Shown: in pieces, positions 13,611 to 27,595 of the stretch
Position numbering within the stretch: position 1 is the first letter of the stretch
Layout: each line of letters begins with the position of its first letter
DNA from: Lutjanus erythropterus
Lineage: Eukaryota > Chordata > Actinopteri > Lutjaniformes > Lutjanidae
Direction: 5' to 3'
Length of the DNA stretch: 64,000 nucleotides
NCBI GenBank assembly: GCA_020091685.1
Contig: CM034599.1
Span: forward strand, 27,527,922-27,591,921
The notes under the pieces: model-generated
Seen by the model: the letters and a program-made list of their open reading frames with translations, nothing else
Told to the model about the DNA's origin: nothing
Databases searched by the model: none
Program-made: the position numbers and the translations under genes

Positions 13611-13884
13611 ATTATTTTTTTATTTTGTTTTTAATAAAATGTCTTATATCAAGCATCTTTTATCTTTTGCCAAGTACTCCACTTTCTCCATTTCCCCTTC
13701 TTGGCTTGTTTCATCTGTTGTTAGGTACAGTTGATGTCATTACATCTTCTGTATTCAGCAGGCCTTTTCTGCCAAGCTGGATGTTCTCCTCTGGGATGTG
13801 CCCTCCTCTCCTCCTTCATCTCTTTCTCTCCACACTGGTGGTGGGTGTCACTCATCAGTGCTTCCCAATAAGCAGGCAGAGAGA

Positions 13885-13931
13885 CAGAGAGAAGAGGAGG
13901 AGGACGAGGAGGAAGAGGAGGAGGAAGGGAC
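13885..13931. repeat. (GGA)n-rich tract
   Basis: Imperfect GGA/GAG triplet run, which on paper encodes poly-glutamate and explains the acidic open frame there. Confidence 0.8.
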
Positions 13932-14288
13932 CAGGGGACGCAGGATGGAAATATCAGAGAGGAGAGACGGAGGACAGGAATTGAAAAGAGGGTATGAGGA
14001 GGGTATGGCGATGTCAGTGTCGATGGGGAGGCGAGGAAAGCTCCATGAAAGCGGCTTGACTGTCCACCAAGTGAATGAGCCCCACACTGCTGATAAGGAT
14101 GATGAAAGGAATAATGATGACAGTGGGGGTGCCAATAGGGGGCTATTTTTAGATGCATTCAGCCTGCCTGCTGTGTATGAGTGTGTGTGAGCGGGTTTCT
14201 TTGCATGGACCTCTTTGTGTGTGCAGGTCATTGGTGTAGGCATGTGCAGAGCTGCATTAATGCAAGGGTGTATGTGAAGGTATGTCCA

Positions 14289-14341
14289 AGGGTGTGTGAT
14301 CGTGTGTGTGCGTGCGCACGTTCGTGTGCGTGCGCGTGTGT
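14289..14341. repeat. alternating GT/GC purine-pyrimidine tract
   Basis: Repeated GTGTGC and GCGCGT words form a strict purine-pyrimidine alternation over much of this stretch, a sequence type prone to Z-DNA. Confidence 0.7.
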
Positions 14342-16450
14342 ATCTTAGCTCCTGTCCTGGTGTGCACATGGGTGTAGATTTAAGCCACGTGCCGTTAGTG
14401 CTGACTACAGAATCAGGGAAGAGCTGCAGTGAGGAACTCCACGTGCCCTCTTCATGAACACAGAAAATGGCTTTTCAACAGCTGTGCGTGTGTGTGTGTG
14501 TGTTCCTGATTAAGGTGCCTCAGTGCTGTGTGTTTCAATACTGCGGATAGATGGAAGCGTGAGTGTAAAAGAAAATCAAACAGATGTATAAACGTCTCAT
14601 GTTTTGGGACCAATACAAGAGATTACAGGTACAGTATTAACATTTTCTGTGGTATTCTATTACTTTTATTTACCTCCAGCAATTAGTTTTAGGAATTTCA
14701 ACTACATCTGAATGCCAAACACATTTATGCAGCCTTCCATCTCAAAATCATCTTCAGTCATATTGTCTTGTAATTAGTGCAAACACTTATGGTGACAGAG
14801 ATGGGAACCCTGACTGTCACTTATTAGATCCAGGGTTTCACCAAGTGGACTGCAGCCCCACCAGGCCTGAGTTGACCCACCGCTGGGCCTGAGCATTGAG
14901 GAATTTTATTTTCAGGGGATGTGTTCATAAGATGTTTTTAAGCAACAGTTACAGTGGGGCTGCTCGGTTGATAACATACTTATAATGGTTGGAAAGCTCA
15001 CCAGTTGTGATTACGCTGTAGAGAAAAGAAATCCCTTCCTTCTGTTGTCCTCCATGGGACTTTATTTCAGAAAAAAAATATTTCTGTCTGGGAGAAACAA
15101 TATTTTGATCCTGTTTGAATTGTGTCATAATTTACACATATGATGCTTGTCAGTTTAAAAGAATTTTGCAATTCAAGAAAGTCGGAATTTAATTTCTTTT
15201 GTTTAGTGTTGACAACAGTATCATTGTATTTGAAATGCTGCCAATACTAATTTTTCACAGTATCAGTACTTCGTACCAGCTATACTTTCTCACGCTTTCT
15301 TCTTTGACAGCCAGTTGATACACACTGATGCAGTGCCTGCATAGTCCAGTCTTCCTCTCGTCACTTGTCTCATTTTCTATAACCATTATCATGTTACAGT
15401 GTTGTAATATTTGTCTTTTAATAAAAATCTGGAAGTTTTTGCCCTTTTATATTGATGCAGTTTTTCATTATTGAAAATGGTAGCAAAGATTGATATTTAC
15501 AAAGTATTGTATCATTGAGATAATGTAATAATTCCAGATTTCTTGTAAAACTCTACTAAAGTTTTAGATTTTTATGAAGGTGTGATGAATAAATGACTCA
15601 TAATATTTTCGAATCTCCAGTCAGCTTTTAGCACTGACTCAATGTAGGGCCCTATGAAATCGGTGTTATGGCTTTTTTAAATTCTCAATCCTGCTATTCC
15701 AGCTATGATTATATGATCACAGAAACTATGAGGCCCCATCTTAATGCTGACATCAGTCTGTGACTGGCCCAAGCTGGGCTCCTGTCAAAAATACACTTGG
15801 CCAGCGGCCCCTCTCAAAAGATGCTTGCCACGGGGCTTAACAGTTTTGCTGGAGGAAGCCCCGGGGGTTCCAGTAGAATAATGTAGAAAATACAGTAGAT
15901 AATGATGCTAAATGCTGCAGTATTAATACTGCTGACAGATTTGATTGACTGCTGGAGAATGTGGCTTTTCTGGCCTTAGAAACTTATTGTAAAGGCTGTC
16001 CTGTCTAACTGAGCAGCAGAAATGAATGGTGGACTGACAGATGGCTAAGATGTTGATGCAGTCTGCACTGTTCATATTTACTCTCACTCCTTTGACACTT
16101 TACATTATTCTTCTGCAAATGGACATGCACATTATACATTTTACTGAGTACTTCTGTAGTGTTACAGCACATTTGCATGTACATGTTGTGTGCATCCTCA
16201 CACGTAAACCTTTATCATCAGCAGCAGAACTCCATCGCCACTGAAACCAAGCCAGGGCTGGTCTCATGGAGGAGTCTCCCTGAGGGCTGAGTCAGCAACA
16301 ACAGGAGGGAATGAAAGAAAGGAGAGAGACAAAAAGAGAGGGGGAGAAGTGGATGAGGGAAGAATTTTATCTCAGGCTGCTAACATCATCGAAACCAACT
16401 TTTCCTCCTTTCCTGGCCAGACAAATAACACATATCAGTCAGTCAAAATT

Positions 16451-17147
16451 AGAGCTGGATATTAGTACTTGACACCTTGAGGAAAAAGTTTCTGACTCCT
16501 TACAATACTAATTACAGCCAAATATATTAAAAAAATCCACCTTCAAACTTTAAACAGCATCAACTCTTTTGAAGAATATTTAAAGAACACATTTGCTAAC
16601 CTGATAAAGGCTGCTGTCATCATCATCTATCAAAGATATAAATAGCGAGTCATTATGGCACATAGTATTTAGTGTTTCATATCTATTCTCTCTGGACCAT
16701 CTCTCTGCTTGTGTGTCCAGTGCATGATTTATTTTCCCAGGATGGTGAAGTCATGTCCCACGGGTTATAGCTTTGCCATCCTGGAAAAAAGTGTTCCATG
16801 TGTCCACATGTTTCTCCTGTTTACGCACAATTGTCTACTGGACATCCTGACCAGGGTTGGAATCATTATGAGTGAAATACAGATGCACTTTAGAATGTTT
16901 AGCTCGACATTTTTACCGTGTTTATCGTGGCTACTACTTAGCGAAAGGCTTCCTGCTGCCAGAATCATGCAGAGTGAGAGTTTGTCTAATGTTAACTAGG
17001 CATGTGTCTGTAATTTCTGCGCCAAAGAGCAACTATTTAGATAGATAGCTCAGGCGTGTCGTATTGAAATGAGGCATTGTAATCTGTGATTTGGCCTGAC
17101 AGGTAGCAGTCATGTGGGAACTGGTGCTTCGGTAACCAACCCTAATC
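16451..17147. mobile_element. second copy of the GGGTTGGGTATC-type MITE
   Basis: It begins AGAGCTGGATAT and ends ACCAACCCTAAT, whose reverse complement resembles the start of the 4483 copy. The central block near 16607-16665 matches 4830-4890. Small open frames inside carry no recognisable domain. Confidence 0.5.
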
Positions 17148-18395
17148 ATCCCAATTCACTTACTTACTGCTAGAAATGATATATTGTGCATTTTATGGGA
17201 CTTAATAGTATGGGTACTGGTACATTTTAAGGGTACTGGTATTAGTTCTGTAATCATAACACTACTTTTCTTCTGCCTGTCTGTATGTCTTTTATGACTC
17301 GACATCTGTGGTACAAGACAGCTTTCTGCCATCTTTTGTCCTCCTCTTTTACAACACATGCTGCTAACATTAATATGCAGACACACTCGTCTTTTCAGCA
17401 TTGTCACCAGCTTTCTTTGAATCCTGTGTAGCTTTTGTGTGTAAACTGTTGATAGCTAATGCTGCCAGCAGGTGTATTTGAGAGGGTTCAGTATCACCAC
17501 ATAAATGTATTTCAGAATCTCCTGAATGAATCAAACAGAAGACGGTGGTGACAATATTAATGGTGCAAACCTTCACACTGAGCTTGTAGGTGTTACATTA
17601 AAGCTCTTCATGTGTAATTTCCTCTCCTCATCATCAAAGTTTCCTGCTGTAAGAACCCACTCTGTAGGCTTTTGGGAGTGTTTCTCTTTTTAAAGGTTAG
17701 GAAGACAAATTCATTTTTCTGCGGGATTTGACAGGCTTAATGCTTTGTCTCTCACCCTCACAGCTCGCTGGCTGCTGTTTTTGTACTCTTCCCCTCCTGA
17801 GAATATTACCCTTCAGATTCAATTTCCCCACTGTGAATCTAATCAACGATACTTGCAATAAAGTTCTGTCTTAAGATCTATGCAGCAGCCATCTATGGGG
17901 TTTTATTGCCTCTCCACATCATGGCGCTGCAGTGTGCTCTGGCACCGCAGTGTGAACAGTCTCAGGACTGGCGCTGGATGAGGGTTCACTTCAGGTACAT
18001 TTGAAGCTCTGAGTCTGAATTTAATGCTTGAGAATGTTTAAATAAAACTGCCTTTATATGATATATGTTTAAGTATATATGCCTGTGTGTGTTCACATAT
18101 GCAGGTGTGTGCATGTGTATTGTGTGTATGTGTAAACAGTTGCATACAGATGTGAGTTGGAGAAACAGTTACTTCTCACAGCAAAAGGGGCTTAATGAGC
18201 GCTTCATGTAGCAGTGGTGGAGGAGGCATCTGTCTTTGTGTCCCAGGAGGAGCTGGAGAAGGTGAGAGTACAGTTCTGATAGATGACCACCTCAGCCTCC
18301 AGCTCCACTCCACTGCTGAGCACACGCATGTACAGTATATGCACACATGAACAAATTCACATAAAACATGCAACCTATGAAATCTTTATTGTTCT

Positions 18396-18460
<65 letters not shown>

Positions 18461-18474
18461 GTGTGTGTGTGTGT
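18396..18474. repeat. (GT)n microsatellite, about 79 bp
   Basis: This is the longest simple repeat in the window, nearly pure GT with one GC interruption. Such runs are common in teleosts, can adopt Z-DNA and vary in length between individuals. Confidence 0.95.
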
Positions 18475-18889
18475 CTAAACAGAGGTGCATAGCAGCCAGA
18501 TACATTAAAACACAATAAAATACTATGACAAAATCACTGAATTAGAAGTCTGAAAACACGATGAAGGCAAAGGCACTGAAAGATCAATAAACCTCTCAAT
18601 ACTGTACGACAATCCTGGTTTGCAAAGAGCAAGGTCATAATAATAAAAATTATTTACAATATATAGTATTGCAATGTAATGTGTAATAATAACAATGTAA
18701 TACAATCTAAAGCACATATAGGTGATAATAATACTAGTTGTATATAGTATATTTTGCATATTAAACCTATATTAACTGATTATCTGGCCACTTGATGGCA
18801 GCAGAAACATGCTTTAAACACAACATATTTTAAAAAGCTAATATGATGAGCTTGTTTGCAAACATTTGCATATGTACACATTCATCAGG

Positions 18890-18909
18890 TATGTATGTAT
18901 GTATGTATG
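18890..18909. repeat. (TATG)n microsatellite
   Basis: About five uninterrupted units of GTAT/TATG. Confidence 0.85.
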
Positions 18910-19470
18910 GGACAACATTTGCACTAATATGTTCCCCTCATGAATAAAAGTCCAATATTTATTCTCCCTCCACCAATGTCTAAGGTGCCTCTAGACTGTG
19001 AGATTTCAGAAATCACTGTTTATTTCTGGCCACACTGTGTGACATGGATCCAGTAAACTTTGGTACAGCATCAAAGTTTGATGTATGTAGATTGTATAAT
19101 GAGAAACTACTGAATCTAGACTACGATGCAAGTCGTAGTAAACGGTGAACTTTGAAGCTAAGCAAGAATTGAGTCTTTGCAATAGTGGTGTTTATTTATA
19201 TGGGGGGGGTCCAAATAAGAAGAAGAGGAGGAGGAGGAAAATGTGGATCTTCTTCCCTGAAAACAGCTGCCTGCTGCAGATGAAAACGAGTTTGATGAGA
19301 GAAACTGAACCAAAACCTAAAAGTTACCAAAACACTGAATTAACAGGAGCTACACACTTAATAGTTTACATGCAGAGAACTACTCTGATAATTTATTAAT
19401 TGTTTTGAGTAATTTTTAAAATAATAAAGTAATTATAATTTGTTTAGTTTTTTGACATTTTATGAACCAT

Positions 19471-19554
19471 ACCACTAATCAATTGATAATCAATTTATTG
19501 AGAAAATAATCAACAGATTAATCAATGAAAATGATCGTGAGTTGCAACCCTACA
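19471..19554 (-). mobile_element. family A MITE end fragment
   Basis: On the - strand it reads 'gtagggttgcaactcacgat' and then 'ttttcattgattaatctg', the first 80 bases of the family. The rest is missing. Confidence 0.5.
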
Positions 19555-21237
19555 GAAAAAACATATACATAAATGAAGTTGAGATTATGGGTTAAAATGA
19601 TTAAATAATTACCAATAATAAAAATATTTTTTTCCTTTAATGTGTGATTTTACAGGTAAGAAAAACATGTATTTTAACCTTTGCATTATACAGCCACTCT
19701 GACCCCAGCAGATGTATTTATCCAGCATTGTGTCTTATACAGTGCTCCATAATGCATTCATTTCATCATGTATTGTTTGCGAGTGTATTATTACAGGCCA
19801 AATGTTAAGCAAAGAGACGCTGCATGTTGCATTTCTGCCTCAAAAGCAGACGATGACCTCAGGCTTTTCAGTGACAAAAAAATTACTCCTATCACTCCTG
19901 AACGTCTAATCTAGTTGGCGTTCAGTTTGAGATGTGATGCTCTGTGTGGCTAGACGACACACTGCATGCTGATTATCAGTGGACAGCGGTACATTCTGTC
20001 CAGTATCATGATAGCCGTGCCCTGGTTTAAAGACCCGAATGTATTGTTCACACTGATGTCTGCGACTCAGCAGCTGTTCCTGTTGGTTTAGCCTTGGCAT
20101 GGCTCTTTGGCTACACTTATTAAAGCATGTAACGTTCATGCTACACTTGGCAGGGGCGTTCGCTGGAGTGGTTGGTAGTTCTGTCGAAAGTGTTGACGCA
20201 AGTCTGGGTAATCCACCGGCTGCTCTGCTATGCCTGTGCACGGCTCTGGGCTGGCCCTATACAAAAGAGCAGACCTGAAAAGCACCATAATGAGGCACAG
20301 GCTGAAAGAAAAGGCATGTCTCTTTCCATTTCTCTGAGCGAAAAGAAAAGAGCAACATAAAAGAATAGAAGACAAGAAAGAAAGATGAAAATAAGCCTCT
20401 CAAATCCAGGTTTTTGGCTGCGCTGTCTCTTTGAGTTTATCTTTTTTTTCATGCATGTGTTTTATTATGGTAATGAAATGTTGGATAAAAATAGTCTGGG
20501 ATGGAAGAGCAACGGTTTTCAATGGAAAGAGGAGAAAAATAGGAGGGAGGGGCTGAGGGTGCAGCTAAATGTCATTGATAAAACACATAAAGAAGTTTAA
20601 ACTGGCTTCTCTCGCCCTTGTATCGTCCGTTTCTGTGTCTTTTCTTTCTTTTCATCTCTTCTTTCTTCTACAAAGCTTCAGTCCAAACGTCACAAGCCCC
20701 AGGGGTTCACACAAAACATGAAAACATTGTTCACTCTGTCATGTCACAGTTCGACTTCAGAGAGCTCCAACTACAGTAAACACTGTACATCATTGAAATT
20801 TAATTGTAGCAACTGAAATCAAATAATCCTTTGTTGGTTTTTTCTCTTTTATCTGCTCTTCTTAATGAATCTTCCACCGCTAAAGAAAGGCAATAAAAGA
20901 CAACTCCTAACTGCTTTTTTTTTTTTTCTGCAGCCCTCTAAATGTTTACATGAAGTATAGTGGTGTCAGTAGGCGCTCGTAGCCAGCTCTCCAAAGGTCC
21001 TTTTGTTGAAACAGACTCCTCCACTCTCTGCCTCGACAATCCTCAGATGAGTATTCTCTGAGGAAGACAAAAAAAAAGGTACAAACAGAGCTGAAGATCA
21101 GAAGAGGTTGTACCGTCTCTCCACTGCAGAGAACATCAAAGCGCGGCGTCCTCTGTGTGCTGTGATGTTAATCTTTCTGCTTTAATGACCTCTGACCTCC
21201 ACAGGCTCAGAGTGCTGGGTGGGGCCAGGAGGAAGCA

Positions 21238-21510
21238 GACAGGGTGGACAAAATAACAGGAACACTGCATTTTACTGTGTAATGCAATTCAATGCAATAG
21301 GCCTGACATACATCTACTTTGAATTCTGTTATTGTAATGTTTGAGGCTGTAGTGTTGTTCAGTGAAGTGTTTTTCAGTCAGCGTTGTAGAGGGTCTACTT
21401 GTGCCTACTGTTCCTCTTTTCAAATGCAGCTTTTTGTGTTTTATTAATGTTCTCATGCTTTTTGTGACATTTGAGTAATTACTTTGGCTAATTTGTGTAG
21501 CTACCATTGT
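21238..21510. repeat. dispersed repeat fragment
   Basis: It opens 'agggtggacaaaataacagg', 'aacactgcattttactgt', a phrase found at the ends of a common fish repeat. The other end is not clear. Confidence 0.35.
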
Positions 21511-22361
21511 AATTGGGGATTAATTGCTTCAAAGCTGTTATTCTTTTTCCTGTTCTGATCTCATTAAGCCCTTTAAGTCACAATCACCAGGATTCTTAGC
21601 CTACCAGGGCACTACTGTGTGTTTTAGTGTTAAATGGAAAATTTAGCACTTTTGCATTGAAATTCAACTATGTTGACAGAGAAAGTTGCGTTCTCCTGCT
21701 GCAAAATCTGTCATTTTTCCTCCATTCAGTGATGTAGCTGGTGTTAAAGGCCTAATATGCTAAAAAAAAATAATGTGTAGTATATAGTCCTAAAAATAAT
21801 GTGTAGACTCATATAATCCCTTTACTCATGACCCACTAGCAGGGTGTGGTTGTGGCTGGATCTACAGAAATCCTGCCATCTGTCTGTAATTCCATATTTT
21901 CTCATTATTTTTGCTGTGCTTAGAATGTTTTACCAACCCAAAATGCAAAATTTGACATCCTTCTTTTGACTACATTTACCATCAACACCGCCTGGATTCA
22001 GCTCTTGTTTTTTAGCTGTGTCACTGTACATGATAGGCTGTAAACGTTATAAACTGGGTTTATAAATCAGCACAAACTACAGAACAAACTGTGATGGAAG
22101 CAGACAAGATTTATAGAAACATAGTGCAGGTGACGCGCTGCAGTGAGATCACCTAAGAGCATGCAGGGCAGGTGACCCTTGTTTGTTGGCTTGTTTTTGC
22201 CACTGACAGGCTCAGATTGTTTTTATAGATGTCTGACAACTTGATGGAAAGGATCACTACATTGAGACATTTTTTTAAAGAGATTGATACATTTTGTTTA
22301 ACAGAAACTGAGTTATTGCTCTTGCCAGTCTTAACTAGACTGCCTTTCAGTTTCATTCAAA

Positions 22362-22445
22362 CTTGACAGAAACAAAATAAAACTCACCAAAAACATACTG
22401 GTTCATCTTTCCACTGTTCCAAAAATCACCAACTCTGGTTTGGTT
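22362..22445. repeat. dispersed direct repeat, copy 2
   Basis: 'tgacagaaacaaaataaaac', 'tcaccaaaaacat' and 'actgttccaaaaatcaccaa' match copy 1 at 12664. Probably part of an unrecognised interspersed repeat. Confidence 0.45.
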
Positions 22446-23593
22446 AATGAGGATTTTATAACTGAATTGAAGGAGGCTTTACATGTTTACTTTCCTAGAT
22501 TGTGTGAAAACCTGATACCACTTTAGATAGTTGCCAATAAATCATACACACTGGTCTTTTAACCACATAGGCAGCACCTTAGACACCTTTACTGCTAATG
22601 AATCGCAGGATGTCACATTGTACACAGACAGAGGCAGAGTGGACAGTAAAGGATGAAGAGGATGACTCCGCACGCACAAGCATTTACAGAACGGGTAGAG
22701 AGTGAGCGTGAGCCCAGATGGAGAGTTAGACAGAGAGGAAAAATGAGCATAGAGGTGATAGGTGGAGGTGACTGCGCCATCCTTCCCTTTCATCCCACCT
22801 GGCGGTTCCACCTGTGCCCCTCCAGACACCAGCTCTGCTCTGCTGTTGGAGCTCAGGCTGGTTGCTGCTGGCCACAGAGCTGGCAGCTCTCTGCCATGCA
22901 TTATTAATCAGGCTGAGATCTGCAGAGCTCATTCTCACTCTGTTCTCTCTTAACTCTCTCAGACTTTGGAAGTCTCTTCTTCTACATCTGCGCTCATTTA
23001 TGCTGCTTACATGTAAAACCTCTCACCCACCTCAAATCTTTCAAGAAGTGTTTTATCTATCTTTTTGTGGAGGGTTAGGTGGGTTACAAGATGTCTTTTT
23101 TGCATTTTAATGCAACATTTTTTTTTCCTACTTACTTTACTTATTACTTTACCTGAGCGTCTTTCCACTTGAGGATTGAATTGTTTCATGACAGCATCAT
23201 TACATATTCCGTATATCAAGACCACATTTGGATTTTTGTGGCTCTCATTCCATTTAATACATTGTCAGTCATGTCTTTCCTAGACTAAAAGCATCCACAC
23301 TGATGTGGGCAGTCAAATCAAGTCAAATCATAGGTGAGCTAAACTATGCACTCAGAGCTCCAGTGAGTTGGAAATCAATAGTGTTTTTCTACCATTGTCT
23401 TTCATTCCATAGGGAACAACCCTGCCAAAACAATTGCTGTATCACTATCATTCTAATTATGTAATCCTCATGTTAGAAGTTGAAAACTGACAACATTTTT
23501 GTACAGTACTCAATACCATTTCCAGTCTTGAGTAAGGCTGTCCAGTGTTTACCACACTAATGATAAGAATGTTTTTCCAGTATTAACATACTG

Positions 23594-23925
23594 TAGGGAT
23601 GGACTGATCTACCAGCCAGACACAGGCCGGTCAACGTCACATATCTGATCCTGCACCGGACATATTTGGACAAGATGGTCACGTCATGCGTGCAGCCACA
23701 CAGACGCATGCTTGCAGAAAACTGTTGGATCATGTCTGTGTTTTTTAACATCTGATTTCACAAGATCGCATGAAATCATGTTTCCTAAAAGATCTTGCAA
23801 GACCTGGCTGTAATCTGGAGTACTTTAGGAGAAAATTTAATAGTTTTATTATGTGTTTGAATATTTTATTATGATTTTATTATACAGGTCATACAGCCAA
23901 GAAAATTGCAATCAGTGCATCTCTA
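23594..23925. mobile_element. 332-bp MITE, TAGGGATGGACTGAT-type ends
   Basis: The left end is TAGGGATGGACTGAT; the right end in reverse complement is TAGAGATGCACTGAT (13 of 15 match). This resembles the common fish repeat whose ends read TAGGGATGCACCGAT. No target duplication could be confirmed. Confidence 0.55.
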
Positions 23926-25985
23926 ATGTACAGTATATTATGTTTATTGTGAAAGAGCAAATGTATCCAAACATGCATGTAAAACAGTCAAATTCATGTT
24001 TAATCGAATGAACCTACAGTTAATATTACTGTATAATATAGAGAGGACAAAACATTTCAGTCAAAGAAAACAAAAACTTCAATAACTTATTAGTTATTAG
24101 TATTAATCTTATTAGTTTTTAATTCCAGTTTACATGAAATTATTCACAGGATTCTGTTTTGATCATACAATTATGTTTTTATTACACTGAAAGTTGATAA
24201 ATAGCATTGACTTACCACCCAGTCTTAGTTTTGAGAAATTTGTGAGAGAAGTTCTATAACATGCTGAACTAGATATCAAGCTGCAGTACCTTTAGTATTG
24301 ATTAAATATCTCATTGATCTGTCTTGAAAATGAGACTTAATGTATCTCAGTGAGATTATCTGTCAAAATAAAGGTTAAATTATTTTTTTAAAGATGTATC
24401 TATAGATATATGTGAAAAATAGTGAAAAAAACAAATGTCAAGTACACAAAACTGGTATTCTTGTTTACATGTTCTTTGATCTGATAGTTCCTGACCTAAA
24501 TTGGAAACTATCTTCACACAATATTCAGCCCTAGTGCCTCTAGATGCAGTGACTGCGTAATCTGGTTACACTTTTGGTATTGATTGTCAGAGCGATGGTG
24601 GGTGAATCTGCAGTGATATTATCTTCAACACAACACAGACACATAGGAACAATGGATGATATCCTCTCCTTTTGAGATCCTTTCATCGGCAACCAAACTG
24701 ACAAACACTGACCACATTGCAGTCAGTGGTCTGCTGTGTTTTCGGTCTACCGTTCAATATCCGCTCAGCTCAGCTGAAAACTTGACCAAGGTGATACCAA
24801 AAAAGGACCAGTCACAACCAAAAACGAGTGAGTCAGTCCAAGTAGAGCCGTACCATGCAATGGAAATACGGCATTAGTTTGTATGTTAATGCACTTTTCT
24901 AAGTTCCAATTTAGCTAACAGACTATGTAATCATCCTCTTACTGTCCATCAGTTTCTCTTCTTTAATCACCCCTGTAGTTTATTACATTAGGAGCACATC
25001 CTGTGATGTGTTCAGTTAAGTCATGTTGAAATAAGAAGTGCAGACGAGATAAATCAGGAGCCTGATGGGATTCTGAGAACAGCTCTTTACTGTTCAGCAC
25101 CTCAGCGATGATGCTGTCTGGTTATAACTCCACTTGATGTTTTTTTTTCTTCTCAGGAGTTGAATAATTTAGTAAGAGTCCACTTAGTTTAGATACTGTG
25201 TCAGCGTTTCACAAGGAACTAGGCAGGCGTTGGCCTGGTTTGACTCATGGCATTAGAGCTTGATTACTTGATGTATATCCTGAACTGGACGATAATGGAC
25301 GGGAAGGTGGATGATGAAGACAGGAGCTGATGCACTGCAGGGCTAAAACAAACTGGACTGATGAATAGGTGTTTTGGGGAAGGTGCTTGGTTCTTAATGC
25401 TCGGGTCATTTGTATATCATAGCTCCTCGTCTGTTCCTCATTGTTCTCAGTGTTCTCACAGAGGGAGTGTGAGTTATTGAGGCGGTGCAGGTCCATTGAG
25501 CAACAGAGAGCTGCTCTCTCCCTGTGGAGTGTTTCTAATGAAAGCTCTGTGCACACAGTCAGCAACCCGCCAGCTCAACCAGTTAAACAGCACTGCACAT
25601 ATACTAATAATCAACCCTGCCACAAGAGATAACTCTGTCTTTAGGCTGGCTTAGTTAATGGGATTGTTTCTAAATTTTTGGCCTTGAATTGATTTCGGTT
25701 ATGAAAAGACTTTTATTTTGTATGAAAAAGTCTCTCTAGTGCAGACACCGGGCCTATTTTTGTTTTTAAATGCAGTAAAATCTAAATAAATCTACATCTA
25801 ATTATTGATTCAGACCATTTGCATTTGTAGTTTTTGCAATGTCCATAAACTGGTTCACAGATTCTATTATTTCACTTTAACATTGATCTATAGTTTGACA
25901 CTAAGGTTGTTCTTAATGACTGATTTCCCTGTCAGTTAAGCAGAAATTTAAATTTAGATCATCTGGCCATATTGGTTTGGTCTGG
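23926..25985. other. non-coding, AT-rich
   Basis: No exon or delimitable repeat recognised. Confidence 0.45.
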
Positions 25986-26165
25986 GACCAGCAGTGGCTC
26001 AGTCTGTGAGGACTTGGCTTTGGGAGCACACAGTGACTCTGTTCAAGTACAGCACAGACCTAAAGTATCTAAAGAGTGTGGACTGGTAGATGGAAAGGTG
26101 CCGGTTCACTCCTGGACACTGTCAGGGTGCCCTTGAGCAAGGCACTTATCTCCAGCTGGAATTTG
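25986..26165. repeat. tRNA-SINE-like fragment
   Basis: It contains 'gtggctcagtctgtgagg', resembling a tRNA A box, and 'ccggttcactcctgg', resembling a B box. These are followed by 'gggtgcccttgagcaaggca', a phrase typical of fish retroposons. It cannot be a tRNA gene because no cloverleaf of normal spacing forms. Confidence 0.4.
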
Positions 26166-26981
26166 CCTCTGTATTGGGAAATGAGTGCATACAAACTACT
26201 GCTGCAAACTAAAACTACAAATGTACTGATACAGTCAATTAAATGTCCATTCATAATTTTTGTATAGTTGTTTAATGCAATAATAATTTGTGGTTGTCAC
26301 AAAATCCCAAGGCACACCTGGACTTGCACTCTTTGGGAACCACTGGACTAGACGACTATACAGATCTTTATTTCCTGACTTTCATTTCACCTCTGTTGAG
26401 CACAGGAAGGATCCATGCTATCTTTTGCCAAATGTCAAAAAATCTTCATCTTGTGTAGATTTTTGATCTTTGGCCCCAGATTTTAAGATTTTACTTGTTA
26501 TTTATGTTTTACTTCATGACATTATTCAGGTGATGATTTGTTTGGCATGTCAGGGTGACATTACTATTATTAGCCTGTGGTGTCACAGCCGCCTCCGCAA
26601 AATTTACAGTTCAGACAGATCGCTTCACAATATTGGGCTGCATAAAAAGTTTTGTTGTTTTAATATGTTGCTCAATGTGCCAGATGGTGGCACTATAAGA
26701 AACAGCTTTACATATTGAAAAGTAAATGTACACGTCTCACATGTATGAGTAATTGAAAGAAGGATAATCGATCTGGGCATGCATAATGTATTTCTGTGTG
26801 ATATTGTTGTGAGCTGCTTTTTCATTATACTCTTTTATACATGCATATGTAATGTGTGTGAATTTAAATTAGACAGGCTGATCTGGACCACAGCAGCTTC
26901 AGTACAGCAGCGTGTGTGGAATCATGTTTACAACTTCATGTAGATGCAGCACTTTCTTTTTGTGTGACCCTTGAAGAATAT

Positions 26982-27595
26982 TAGGGCTGCAATTAATTAT
27001 TTTCATTATCAGTTAATCTGCTGGTTCATGATTCGTTGATTTTTTTTTAGTCTATAAAATGTCCAAAAATTGTGAAAAATGCTCATCACAATTTTCCCAA
27101 GCCCAAAGTTACTTCTTCAAATTCCAAACCTCAAAGACTCTTCATTTCAGATAAGATACAATCAGTTACGATAAGATACGATAGGAATAAAAAAAAACAA
27201 GATAAGTAAACAGTAAACACCTAGATGTAAAGATAAATAAGTAAACAATATAAACAAGATGTAAACAGGATATGAACAAGATATTAAAAAGGTAGATTAA
27301 AACTATAAGAACAACATAGACAGGAAACAGATTCTAGTTGACTAAACACTATAGCGCAAAGTTAAAATGTAGATATTGCACAGTTTGCTATGAGAAAATA
27401 ATGTACCTGAGTAAAAATATTCCACAGTATGGTATACATTCATATTTTCCTGAGTGGAATTTTATTGTTGCACAGTGAATACTGAACCAGCGGATGTTTG
27501 ACATTTTTGCTTGAAAAATGATGATATCAAAATTGTTGGCAATGAATTTTCTTTTACTGGACTGTTCAATTAACTGACTAATCATTGCAGCTCTA
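26982..27595 (+). mobile_element. family A MITE, interrupted by a LINE tail
   Basis: It begins 'tagggctgcaattaattatt' and ends 'ctaatcattgcagctcta'. The expected middle block is broken at 27151 and resumes at about 27479 with 'actgaaccagcggatgttt', so some 330 bases were inserted. Confidence 0.65.
27151..27478. mobile_element. LINE 3' tail inserted in a family A MITE
   Basis: The inserted text is AT-rich with repeated 'gataagatac', 'gataaataagtaaacaat' and 'gtagatattgcacag' words. These are typical of the 3' untranslated tails of a fish non-LTR retrotransposon. No coding part is present. Confidence 0.45.

Larger units (their letters stand above)
13611..16450. other. non-coding with simple repeats
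   Basis: A GGA tract and GT/GC tract dominate 13.8-14.35 kb and produce low-complexity frames on both strands. The rest is AT-rich without features. Confidence 0.45.
17148..21237. other. non-coding
   Basis: Contains microsatellites and one MITE end. A 111-codon frame on the - strand (19906-20241) has no recognisable domain. Confidence 0.45.

Noticed and set aside
13721..14369. Overlapping frames on both strands around the GGA and GT/GC tracts
   Set aside because: Poly-Glu, poly-Ser and Thr-His repeats come directly from the simple repeats; the frames exclude one another.
25986..26165. tRNA gene
   Set aside because: A- and B-box-like words are present but too far apart and without a cloverleaf; better read as a SINE fragment.
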